Part shown: positions 9,185 through 17,556 of the stretch, piece by piece
Layout of the letters: the number at the start of each line of letters is the position of its first letter
Numbering within the stretch: the stretch's first letter is position 1
Assembly (NCBI GenBank): GCA_965234335.1
Contig: OZ248459.1
Span: 1-64,000 of the forward strand
Length of the DNA: 64,000 bases
Direction: 5' to 3'
Source of the DNA: Leadbetterella lacustris
GTDB lineage: Bacteria; Bacteroidota; Bacteroidia; Cytophagales; Spirosomataceae
Made by a program: the position numbers and the translations under genes
The notes under the pieces: model-generated
What the model saw: the letters and a program-made list of their open reading frames with translations, nothing else
Told to the model about the DNA's origin: nothing
The model's database searches: none

Positions 9185-10672
9185 ATGGAAAAAAGTATTT
9201 GGCGTAAAAAGCCGATGTCGGCTTACGAAGCAGATATTAAAAACAACCAATTGAAACGTATCATGGGCAAATGGAGCCTTACAGCAATTGGTATTGGGGG
9301 AATTATCGGCGGGGGAATATTTGTGTTAACAGGTACTGCTGCACATTATCACGCTGGTCCTGCATTGGCCTTGTCGTTTGTAGTGGCCGGAATCGGTTGT
9401 GTTTTTGCCGCACTTTGTTACTCTGAGTTTGCTAGTATGTTGCCAGTTGAAGGCTCTGCTTATGCCTATGCTTACGGAACTATCGGTGAGTTATTTGCAT
9501 GGATTATCGGTTGGGGTTTAATTCTCGAATATGCCATGGGTGCCATGACAGTAGCTGTCAGTTGGTCGGGATATTTTAATAAACTGCTCAATTTGTTCGG
9601 AATAGAAATTCCCTATTATTTAAGAAATGACCCTTTTTCGGCAGCAAGTTATGCTACCAATCACAACCTTGAGCCTTCCTCATTTGCTTTTAATTTACCC
9701 GCTTTTTTAATTACTTGGGTGGTTACTTGGGTATTGGTGAAAGGTATCAAAGAGGCTAGAAATACGAACAACCTTATTGTTATTCTTAAATTAGCTGCTA
9801 TACTTTTCGTAATAATAGTTGGGGCCTTCTATGTAAATGTTGACAACTGGCATCCGTTCATTCCTGAACCCGAAATGGTAACACACGAAGACGGCGTGGC
9901 GTCTCAAGCTTACGGTATTAAGGGTATTTTGAGTGGTGCAGCAGCTATATTCTTTGCATACATTGGTTTTGATGTGGTTTCAACCTCTGCTGGCGAAGCC
10001 ATTAATCCTAAAAAAGACGTACCATTTGCCATTATAGCCTCTTTGTTGATTTGCACTGTACTTTATATTTTGGTTTCCTTGGTGCTTACAGGTATGATAA
10101 ACTATAAAGAAATTACTGGTGATGCCCTAAAGGCACCCGTAGCCTTTGCGTTTGACCATGTGGGTAAACCCTGGGCAGTATTGATAATAACAGCTGCTGC
10201 TACAGCAGGTTTAGTTTCTGTTATGTTGGTAATGATGTTGGGTCAAACTAGGGTGTTCTTAGGTATGGCAAAAGACGGTTTGTTACCTGATTTCTTCAAA
10301 CAAATTCATCCAACATTCCAAACTCCTTGGAAAAGCACCATTCTAGTTGGTTTAGTAGTTTCTTTGGTTGCCTCTTTTACACCGATTGGGGTTCTTAGTG
10401 ATATGACAAGCTTTGGTACACTTTTTGCTTTCGCAATGGTTTGTTTGGCTGTTTTGATTTTGAGAATCAAAGACCCACAAAGAGATAGACCATTCAAGAC
10501 TCCTATGTTGAAAATTATAGCTCCTTTGGGAATCATAACCAATGTTGGTTTAATTGCCTTGTTAAATGGGTTGGCTCAAAAATTAGCTATAGGATGGTTA
10601 TTGCTTGGTCTTTTGGTATTCTTTATTTATGGCCAAAGAAAGAGTAATTTGAATAAGATAGACAAAGACTGA
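9185..10672 (+). CDS. Cationic-amino-acid-type APC permease
   Basis: 495 residues with about twelve predicted membrane helices. The first helix carries the APC glycine motif GIGGIIGGGIFVLTG, and the following ALCYSEFASMLPVEGSAYAYAY segment and FFAYIGFDVVST in helix 6 are typical of the CAT/YfnA-like branch of APC amino acid transporters. It should import amino acids across the inner membrane; specificity cannot be read. It is a single gene ended by a terminator at 10701. A second, more distant APC permease is at 26755. Confidence 0.9.
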   Translation: MEKSIWRKKPMSAYEADIKNNQLKRIMGKWSLTAIGIGGIIGGGIFVLTGTAAHYHAGPALALSFVVAGIGCVFAALCYSEFASMLPVEGSAYAYAYGTIGELFAWIIGWGLILEYAMGAMTVAVSWSGYFNKLLNLFGIEIPYYLRNDPFSAASYATNHNLEPSSFAFNLPAFLITWVVTWVLVKGIKEARNTNNLIVILKLAAILFVIIVGAFYVNVDNWHPFIPEPEMVTHEDGVASQAYGIKGILSGAAAIFFAYIGFDVVSTSAGEAINPKKDVPFAIIASLLICTVLYILVSLVLTGMINYKEITGDALKAPVAFAFDHVGKPWAVLIITAAATAGLVSVMLVMMLGQTRVFLGMAKDGLLPDFFKQIHPTFQTPWKSTILVGLVVSLVASFTPIGVLSDMTSFGTLFAFAMVCLAVLILRIKDPQRDRPFKTPMLKIIAPLGIITNVGLIALLNGLAQKLAIGWLLLGLLVFFIYGQRKSNLNKIDKD

Positions 10673-10700
10673 AATAGATAATATTTTGTATTTTTTAACA

Positions 10701-10727
10701 AAAAGAGAAGACTTAGGTCTTCTTTTT
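10701..10727 (+). terminator. Rho-independent terminator after the APC permease gene
   Basis: GAGAAGAC and GTCTTCTT form a stem across a short TTAG loop, followed by a T run. It lies 28 bp after the permease stop codon. Confidence 0.75.
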
Positions 10728-10798
10728 CGTTTTACAGGACTGAATCCCAATTTTTAAGGACAGGATATTTCGATAGGGGAAAATATTTTGAAAAATAA

Positions 10799-10827
10799 TT
10801 GTAAAATTAATATTTGTCTTACATTTG
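10799..10827 (+). promoter_or_regulatory. kup promoter (-33 TTG, -7 TACATTTG)
   Basis: TTG at 10799-10801 and TACATTTG at 10820-10827 are spaced 18 bp apart, matching the Bacteroidota sigma-factor consensus. Transcription would begin near 10833. A TTG codon inside this box (10825) opens the same frame but is therefore not the start; the ATG at 10849 is. Confidence 0.65.
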
Positions 10828-10848
10828 CACACTTTTTCAAATAGACGT

Positions 10849-12789
10849 ATGTCAAAAGATCAACACGAAACTAATAAATTGAGCCTAGGAGGCTTATTAG
10901 TTACCTTAGGAATAATTTTTGGAGATATTGGTACATCTCCATTGTATGTTATGCAGGCCATTATAGGTAAGGAGATTATTGATGAAGAACTTGTCTTTGG
11001 ATCATTATCCCTTATTTTCTGGACATTGACTTTACAAACAACTTTAAAGTATGTTATTCTCATTCTTCGGGCTGACAATAGGGGCGAAGGAGGGATTTTT
11101 GCACTTTATGCCTTGGTTCGTCGCCACGGCAAATGGCTCACCATTCCAGCTATAATTGGAGGTGCGGCTTTGCTGGCCGATGGTATCATTACACCTCCAA
11201 TTTCGGTTTCTTCCGCCATAGAAGGCCTTCAAATCAAATATCCTGAAATACAAACTATACCGATTGTAATTGCTATTCTTACCGTGTTGTTTTTAATACA
11301 ATCGCTTGGTACTAATGTAGTTGGTAGAGCATTTGGGCCTGTAATGTTGATCTGGTTTACGATGTTAGCTGTGTTGGGGGTTTCGCAAATAATCCATAAT
11401 CCTGCCATTTTTAAGGCTGTAAATCCTTATTACGCTTACAAGCTTTTGTTTTATCACAAAGACGGTTTTTGGTTATTGGGGTCAGTGTTTTTGTGTACAA
11501 CAGGAGCGGAGGCTTTATATTCAGACTTGGGACATTGCGGCCGCAAAAACATCCGTATGAGCTGGATTTTTGTCAAAATAACCTTGTTGTTAAACTATTT
11601 TGGACAAGGAGCTTGGGCTATAACGCAGCACGGGACATATTTGGGGGTTAGAAAGCCATTTTATGAGGTTGTTCCTGATTGGTTCCTATTACCTGCTATT
11701 CTTATTGCCACTGCTGCGGCTATTATTGCTAGTCAAGCTTTGATTACTGGTTCTTACACACTTATTTCTGAAGGCATTAGGCTCTATTTCTGGCCAAAGG
11801 TGAAGTTGAATTACCCTTCAGACAAAAAAGGACAGCTATACATTCCGTCTATCAATTGGTTCTTATTGGCGGGTTGTATTGGTATCGTTTTGTATTTTGA
11901 AAAATCGACCAATATGGAGGCTGCCTATGGCTTGGCAATTACAATAACCATGATGATGACCACCATTTTGGCGGTAGTATATCTTTACACGCATAAGTTT
12001 AACAAAATTTGGGTAGGTTTATTTTTTATAGTGTATTTGGCTATAGAACTGAGTTTCTTGGCTGCCAATTTACTCAAATTTTCTCATGGGGGTTGGGTAT
12101 CCTTACTTATCGCAACACTCATTGGTGGAGTTATGATAGTTTGGTATAGGTCAAGCAAAATCAAGAATAGGCTTACTGAATATGTCAAACTTGAAAAATA
12201 TATACCGGGGCTGAAGGAGTTGAGTGAAGATGTGAGCATTCCGAAATATGCAACACATTTAATTTTTATGTCAAATGCAAACAGAGTTACGGATATAGAA
12301 TCGAAGGTGATGTACTCGATTTTAGAGAAACGGCCAAAACGTGCGGATATATTTTGGTTTGTACATGTTGACACTACCGACGAGCCTTATACTCGTAAAT
12401 ATAAAGTAGATGTTATAGCCAAAGACGATATTATCAAAGTTAATTTCAAACTTGGATTTAGAGTTGAACAAAGAATAAACCTTTATTTCAAAAAAGTAGT
12501 AGAAGATTTAGTAAAGTCCGGTGAGGTGGATATTACCAGTCGTTACGAATCTTTGAGCAAACAAAATGTAATCGGGGACTTCAGGTTTGTGGTGTTGGAA
12601 AAGTACTTGTCTTATGACAACAAGTTGCCGTTTTTTGAGAAATTGGTAATGGAGACCTATTTCTTTATAAAGCAGTTTACAACTCCCGAACACAAGTGGT
12701 TTGGCTTGGATGCCAGCAACGTCAAAGTGGAGAAAGTTCCTTTGGTCATTAGACCTAATACCGAAATAAATCTCGAAAGAATAATGTAA
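10849..12789 (+). CDS. kup: Kup-family potassium transporter
   Basis: 646 residues from the ATG at 10849. The N-terminus has the family signature GDIGTSPLYVMQAI, followed by about twelve membrane helices and a soluble C-terminal domain of roughly 200 residues, as in KUP/HAK/KT transporters. It should import K+ by proton symport. The membrane motif ADGIITPPISVSSAIEGL is typical of the family. It has its own promoter just upstream and a terminator just downstream, so it is monocistronic. Confidence 0.93.
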   Translation: MSKDQHETNKLSLGGLLVTLGIIFGDIGTSPLYVMQAIIGKEIIDEELVFGSLSLIFWTLTLQTTLKYVILILRADNRGEGGIFALYALVRRHGKWLTIPAIIGGAALLADGIITPPISVSSAIEGLQIKYPEIQTIPIVIAILTVLFLIQSLGTNVVGRAFGPVMLIWFTMLAVLGVSQIIHNPAIFKAVNPYYAYKLLFYHKDGFWLLGSVFLCTTGAEALYSDLGHCGRKNIRMSWIFVKITLLLNYFGQGAWAITQHGTYLGVRKPFYEVVPDWFLLPAILIATAAAIIASQALITGSYTLISEGIRLYFWPKVKLNYPSDKKGQLYIPSINWFLLAGCIGIVLYFEKSTNMEAAYGLAITITMMMTTILAVVYLYTHKFNKIWVGLFFIVYLAIELSFLAANLLKFSHGGWVSLLIATLIGGVMIVWYRSSKIKNRLTEYVKLEKYIPGLKELSEDVSIPKYATHLIFMSNANRVTDIESKVMYSILEKRPKRADIFWFVHVDTTDEPYTRKYKVDVIAKDDIIKVNFKLGFRVEQRINLYFKKVVEDLVKSGEVDITSRYESLSKQNVIGDFRFVVLEKYLSYDNKLPFFEKLVMETYFFIKQFTTPEHKWFGLDASNVKVEKVPLVIRPNTEINLERIM

Positions 12790-12824
12790 AAAAAGCCCTT
12801 GAAGTTTTTCAAGAGCTTTTTTCT
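12788..12824. terminator. Bidirectional terminator between kup and the fucosidase gene
   Basis: The stem AGCCCTTGAA / TTCAAGAGCT is flanked by A runs on the left and T runs on the right, so it can end transcription of both convergent genes. It begins at the kup stop codon. Confidence 0.8.
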
Positions 12825-12841
12825 TTCTGCATAGCAAAGTG

Positions 12842-14281
12842 TCAAAAGGCTTTTAATTCAGTCAGGATCACCTCTGCCTTAGCATCGGTAATTCTCAATC
12901 TTATTCTACTCGCCTTAGTGGTCGGTATTTTAACTATTCGTTTGTAACCTATTGTAGTTTCTTTCGCTACATTTTTCCAATTTCCGTTCTCAAATACATC
13001 TACCTCAAAAGCTTTTACTCTTTGTCCTAAAGCAATATATTCCGACACTTCAACGAAGTTGATGGTTTCTGTTTTCTCTAAATCTACTTCTATATCACAA
13101 GTGTTTTTTGAGGCTGCCCAATAGGTTTTATTATCTCCGTCTGTGAGGTTTTGCGTTTCTTGTTTCTTATTAAATGCGTCTGTGGCCTTCACAGCTTTTG
13201 ATAAGGCCAAGTTGTTTGCAAATCTTTCGTTCAATAATCTTCTCCATTCTAATAAGTTTTTAACGTCAATTTCATGTATTTGGCCTCTTCTATCGGGCGG
13301 AATATTGAGTAGAAGATTTGAGCCACGACCAACAGATGTCATGTAAATATCAAACAATTGCTCGGGTGTTTTTACCTTTACGTCTTCTTCTGCATGATAA
13401 AACCAACCTGGTCTGATGCTCACGTCAACCTCTGCTGGTACCCAATCTTTGCCGTTTTCGTGGCCTGTGTTGAGCAATCCTTCTATGCCTGCCTTTCCAG
13501 CGTAGAGCGTGTCTTTGCTGATAGTGTTCCAGTTGGTACGACCCGCTATTCCTCTTTCATTACCCACCCAACGAATCTCTGGTCCGGCATCTGAAAAGAA
13601 CAATATTTTGGGTTCAAGTCCTCTTACCAATTCTATCGTTTTTGGCCAATCATAAAACGTTTTTCCGTTTATTTTTCTTGTTTCTTTGCTGCCGCCGTAG
13701 TATCCGTCGCCGCCATTTGCTCCATCAAACCACATCTCGAAAATGGGCCCATACGCCGCAAAAAGCTCTTTGAGTTGGTTTCTATAATATTCTACATAAC
13801 TCGGCGAACCATAGTCGGCTCGGTTTCTATCCCATGGCGAAAGGTACACGCCAAACTTCAAACCATATTTTTTACACGCCTCCGACACTTCTTTGACGAT
13901 GTCGCCCTTGCCTTTTTTGTAAGGACTGGCGGCTATAGAATGATTGGTATATTTACTCGGCCAAAGCACAAACCCATCGTGGTGTTTGCAGGTCAGAATA
14001 ACCGCTTTCAGGCCAGCATCTTTGATGGTTTTTACCCATTGGTCTGTGTTCATGTCAGTTGGATTAACTATCGACGGGCTTTCATCGCCATAGCCCCATT
14101 CTTTACCCGTGAAAGTGTTGGTTGTGAAATGGATAAATGCATAGGTTTCGAGTTCGTGCCAAGCCAGTTGGTCTTTGGTAGGAACTACAGCCAAAGGTTT
14201 TGGTGAACTAATTTTTGAGGTTTTACAAGAGAAAACGGCGAGCGTAGCTGCCAAAACGACAAGGAGTTTGGTATATCTCAT
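12842..14281 (-). CDS. GH29 alpha-L-fucosidase, lipoprotein
   Basis: 479 residues. A lipoprotein signal ends in AVFSC (Cys19). The GH29 catalytic domain spans about residues 35-350, with the conserved HHDGFVLW segment (100-107) and the nucleophile Asp186 in EMWFDGANGGDG. A C-terminal beta-sandwich region (about 355-479) resembles F5/8-type-C or NPCBM carbohydrate-binding domains. It should release fucose from glycans at the cell surface or in the periplasm. It stands alone between convergent kup and divergent DUF4153 genes; the GH20 enzyme (17557) and the FHS transporter (57447) may act on similar glycans. Confidence 0.9.
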   Translation of the reverse strand: MRYTKLLVVLAATLAVFSCKTSKISSPKPLAVVPTKDQLAWHELETYAFIHFTTNTFTGKEWGYGDESPSIVNPTDMNTDQWVKTIKDAGLKAVILTCKHHDGFVLWPSKYTNHSIAASPYKKGKGDIVKEVSEACKKYGLKFGVYLSPWDRNRADYGSPSYVEYYRNQLKELFAAYGPIFEMWFDGANGGDGYYGGSKETRKINGKTFYDWPKTIELVRGLEPKILFFSDAGPEIRWVGNERGIAGRTNWNTISKDTLYAGKAGIEGLLNTGHENGKDWVPAEVDVSIRPGWFYHAEEDVKVKTPEQLFDIYMTSVGRGSNLLLNIPPDRRGQIHEIDVKNLLEWRRLLNERFANNLALSKAVKATDAFNKKQETQNLTDGDNKTYWAASKNTCDIEVDLEKTETINFVEVSEYIALGQRVKAFEVDVFENGNWKNVAKETTIGYKRIVKIPTTKASRIRLRITDAKAEVILTELKAF

Positions 14282-14375
14282 CTGATATTTAATAAAAAAA
14301 TTTATAAATGATAAAAATAGAGGTATTTGGGCATAAAAAGAAAAAATAAGCTTATTTTGGTTTAAATATCCTCAA

Positions 14376-16139
14376 ATGATGGTAAAATTTTTTTCTGTTG
14401 AGAATCTAAAGTCTGTTTTAGGTTCGTTTATTACTGCTCTGGGCAGGTTTCCAGTTACTTTAGTTTGTAGTTTGGTAGGAACGATATTTTTTGTAATGTT
14501 GGCCACTGACGAGGAACATAGCAAAGAAATAGAGAAATTGGCCACCACTTTTTTGTTGTTTTTACCCTTATTTTTCAGTGCTGAGGTTTTCGAAGAACGG
14601 AAAATCATACCGAGGTTCGTGGTGGTTGGCTTATCTGTTTTGGCATTTTTGGCATTTTATTTCTTTGGAACTCCAGCAGCAGCCGATATTTTCAACAACA
14701 AATCGTACATGATTAAATATGGCGTGTTGGTCATAGTTTTTCATTTGTTGGTTTCTGTTGCTCCTTATGTTTTAAAAAATAATCCTTCTGGCTTTTGGCA
14801 GTACAACAAAACGCTATTTATCAACATTTTAACGGCTTTCTTGTATAGTGGTACGCTCAGTGCAGGTTTGGTTTTAGCGTTCTCGGGTATTCAGAATCTT
14901 TTCGAACTAAAATTGAGCAGTGATTGGTATGTTTATATATTGTTCGGGGTAAACGGTTTTTTGAACACGCTCATTTTCACCGCCAAGCTACCAAGTTTAG
15001 AGCGGATAGATACTGAAACCGAATTTCCGATTGGATTAAAGTATTTTACCCAATATGTTTTGCTGCCTTTGGTGGCCATATATTTGGGTATTTTAGTGGC
15101 CTATGAAGCCAAAATTACGCTGCAGTGGTCTTTGCCGCAAGGTTGGGTAAGCACCATGGTGCTGGCTAGTGCCATTTTTGGCATTTTGGCCTTTTTGCTC
15201 ATCTATCCACTCAAAGAGGCCAACAAATGGATTCAGACTTATACTAAACTATATTATTGGATTTTGTTGCCTTTGGTTGCTCTGATGATGGTGGCCATTT
15301 ATGTCAGAATTTCGCAATATGGACTTACAGAGCCTCGTTATTTTGTTGCTCTTTTGGCTGTTTGGCTGCTTGGTGTGAGTTTGTATTTTTCAATTTCGAA
15401 GGTTGATAATATTAAAATCGTTCCGCTGTCGTTGCTTTTGGTGGGTCTGTTTGGTATTTATGCACCTTTCAATGCTTTTCAAAGTTCAAGAATAAACCAA
15501 GAAGTTAGGTTGGACAAGGTTTTGAATAAATATAAACTTCTAAAAGATGGTGAAATACTTGTGCAAGCCAACACAAAATTAGACAGTGTGGATTTGGATA
15601 AAGTACTTTCGGCTCTTGAGTATTTATCTAAAAATCAGCCAGAGAGATTGGAAAAGTATTTAAGTAAAAATAATTTTGATGAATTGATTGCCACGGAAAA
15701 TGATTTCGAACGCAGTCAGTTGGTAGTTAAGTTGACAGGATTTCCTGAAAGTAGTGATTTTGATATTTATTATAATTTTAGTGCGAAAAATCAAGGATTT
15801 TTGGAATTAGGGAAAGCTGATTTTTTGATTTATTCAGATGGTTTTAGGGCTAATCCAGATGGATTTAAGCATAGTGTTGAATCATTAAAGATTGAAAACG
15901 ATGCATTTGATTATTCTTTAACACAAAATCAATTGACCATAATTATTAATTCTAAGGAGAATGTTCGGTTTGACTTAAATTCTTTGGTAAAGTTAGATGC
16001 AAGTGATGTAGCTCTATCTGATCTTGCGTTTCTGAAGGATAGTAAGAAATATAAAATGAAGCTGTATGTAGAAAGTGGAAATTCAAGTAATGGCGTGTTG
16101 GTGAATTTAACCTGGAAACTTTTACTAACTAAGAAATGA
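14376..16139 (+). CDS. DUF4153-family multi-pass membrane protein
   Basis: 587 residues. About twelve hydrophobic segments fill residues 20-380, followed by a soluble C-terminal part of about 200 residues. The N-terminal sequence (LGRFPVTLVCSLVGTIFF) and the overall layout match DUF4153. The function of the family is not established. Two adjacent ATG codons start the frame at 14376 and 14379; either may be used. The gene starts 94 bp from the divergently transcribed fucosidase gene. Confidence 0.75.
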   Translation: MMVKFFSVENLKSVLGSFITALGRFPVTLVCSLVGTIFFVMLATDEEHSKEIEKLATTFLLFLPLFFSAEVFEERKIIPRFVVVGLSVLAFLAFYFFGTPAAADIFNNKSYMIKYGVLVIVFHLLVSVAPYVLKNNPSGFWQYNKTLFINILTAFLYSGTLSAGLVLAFSGIQNLFELKLSSDWYVYILFGVNGFLNTLIFTAKLPSLERIDTETEFPIGLKYFTQYVLLPLVAIYLGILVAYEAKITLQWSLPQGWVSTMVLASAIFGILAFLLIYPLKEANKWIQTYTKLYYWILLPLVALMMVAIYVRISQYGLTEPRYFVALLAVWLLGVSLYFSISKVDNIKIVPLSLLLVGLFGIYAPFNAFQSSRINQEVRLDKVLNKYKLLKDGEILVQANTKLDSVDLDKVLSALEYLSKNQPERLEKYLSKNNFDELIATENDFERSQLVVKLTGFPESSDFDIYYNFSAKNQGFLELGKADFLIYSDGFRANPDGFKHSVESLKIENDAFDYSLTQNQLTIIINSKENVRFDLNSLVKLDASDVALSDLAFLKDSKKYKMKLYVESGNSSNGVLVNLTWKLLLTKK

Positions 16140-16208
16140 TCAATTTGAGCCTTGTTTTTATTCTCGATTTAAAAAATCAAAACACAAAGATTTTAATTTT
16201 TTGATAAT

Positions 16209-16598
16209 ATGCCCAACCCACTCTACAAAAAACTGGGTCTAAAAGACGGCCAAAAGGTGATTTTGGTGAATATACCTGTAAACTATTTTGACTTATTGGT
16301 AGAAGTACCTGATGTTGAAGAAGCGGAACTGGATGATTTGGCCGATTTCGTGCATGTTTTTGAAAGTAGTTTGTCTGCATTGGAAATATCTTTCGCAGAA
16401 GCTTTTGAAAGGCTCGCCCCTAAAGGCATGATTTGGGTTTCTTGGCCTAAAAAAACATCTAAAGTTCCAACCGATTTAGACTATCACGTAGCCAAGTCTG
16501 TTGCGGCAAAACATGGTATGTTTGATGTAAAAGTCAGTGCTATTGACGAAATTTGGACTGCTTGTAAATACATAGTTCCTCTCAAAAACAGGAAATAA
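16209..16598 (+). CDS. DUF3052-family small protein
   Basis: 129 residues, soluble, with the DUF3052 pattern: NPLYKKLGLKDG at the N-terminus, a central acidic segment (VEEAELDDLADFVHVF) and PKGMIWVSWPKKTSK followed by DEIWTACKYIVP at the end. The function is unknown. It follows the DUF4153 gene by 70 bp on the same strand and ends exactly where the convergent GH25 gene ends. Confidence 0.8.
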   Translation: MPNPLYKKLGLKDGQKVILVNIPVNYFDLLVEVPDVEEAELDDLADFVHVFESSLSALEISFAEAFERLAPKGMIWVSWPKKTSKVPTDLDYHVAKSVAAKHGMFDVKVSAIDEIWTACKYIVPLKNRK

Positions 16599-17339
16599 CT
16601 ATTTTCTCGAAACTGACTCTAGTTCTATATCTGCAACGTAGTTTTCATTGCCTAATTTCAAGCTTTCAAACTCTTCATCGGCCCCTACAAAGGCGTTGAT
16701 ATCTACATTACCCGTGATGCCTGACACTTTTCCCTTTTCGGTGTATTGCCAGAATTTCAGGTTAGGGCTTTTTACCAATGAATGTATATTTCCTGACTTA
16801 TAATCGGCTAACCAAAGCGAGTAGTTTTTAAAATGCCCTTTGATATATTTGTTATAGATGGAGGTGTTGGTATAGATAATTGGGCGAATGCCGTAATGGT
16901 TTTCCACCAATTGCAACCACTTCATAAGGCCTTTTCTTACCGCAATGACATTGGCATTTGGACTGTCTTTTTCAAAATCTAAAACTGGAGCTAAGTCGCC
17001 ACTTTTTAATCTTACGTTATTTATGAAATTCTTTGCTTGTTCGGCAGCTCCTCTAGTCGGGTGATAGAAGTGATAAGCCCCTCTGATGATGCCTGCATCT
17101 GAGCATTCTTTCCAGTTGCTCATGAATCTGGTATCTTCATGTGTAGCCCCTTCGGTGGCTTTGAGAAAACAGAAACTCACCTTAAACTCACTGTGGTCGG
17201 CTATTTTTTTCCAGTCGACATATTTTTGGTGATGCGAAACATCTATACCATGAATACTATACATTTTAGTGATGTGCTTGTGGCTAGGAGTAAAGTTGAG
17301 CGAAAGGATATAAAAAAAAATTGTGATAACTATTGTCAT
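16599..17339 (-). CDS. GH25 muramidase (lysozyme-like), secreted or anchored
   Basis: I start the gene at the ATG at 17339 (246 residues); a TTG at 17393 opens the same frame but adds an unlikely extension. The N-terminus MTIVITIFFYILSLNF is a membrane anchor or signal. The GH25 motifs follow: GIDVSHHQ with Asp33, FLKATEG with Glu63, and LDFEKD as the catalytic acid region. Such enzymes cut the MurNAc-GlcNAc bond of peptidoglycan. Its gene lies between DUF3052 (convergent) and the GH20 hexosaminidase (same strand), so the two may cooperate in wall breakdown or turnover. Confidence 0.87.
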   Translation of the reverse strand: MTIVITIFFYILSLNFTPSHKHITKMYSIHGIDVSHHQKYVDWKKIADHSEFKVSFCFLKATEGATHEDTRFMSNWKECSDAGIIRGAYHFYHPTRGAAEQAKNFINNVRLKSGDLAPVLDFEKDSPNANVIAVRKGLMKWLQLVENHYGIRPIIYTNTSIYNKYIKGHFKNYSLWLADYKSGNIHSLVKSPNLKFWQYTEKGKVSGITGNVDINAFVGADEEFESLKLGNENYVADIELESVSRK

Positions 17340-17486
17340 ATTTGGAAACAGGTGTCTTGAAAAATTTGATTGTATACCTGCACTCTGTGGCAATTATTGT
17401 GCCGTTTAATTCATTTTATTTGTCAAATTTTTCAGTACTTTCTGTATTTATTTTTTTTCTTCGAAAATTACAATTTCTTCTTAAAC

Positions 17487-17519
17487 AAAAATGAGCCAAA
17501 GGGATTTTGACTCATTTTA
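17487..17519 (-). terminator. Terminator after the GH20 gene
   Basis: AAAAATGAG and CTCATTTT pair around an internal CCAAA/TTTTG stem. Read on the minus strand the hairpin is followed by a T run. It lies 38 bp after the GH20 stop codon. Confidence 0.65.
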
Positions 17520-17556
17520 TCTTCTTTCAATACATTTCTAAAGCCTAGCAAATAAC

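Noticed and set aside
10825..10848. Upstream TTG start for kup
   Set aside because: The TTG is part of the -7 promoter box TACATTTG and would lie before the transcription start; ATG 10849 fits the family start.
13775..14206. 143-codon plus-strand open frame
   Set aside because: Antisense to the GH29 fucosidase gene; no independent evidence.
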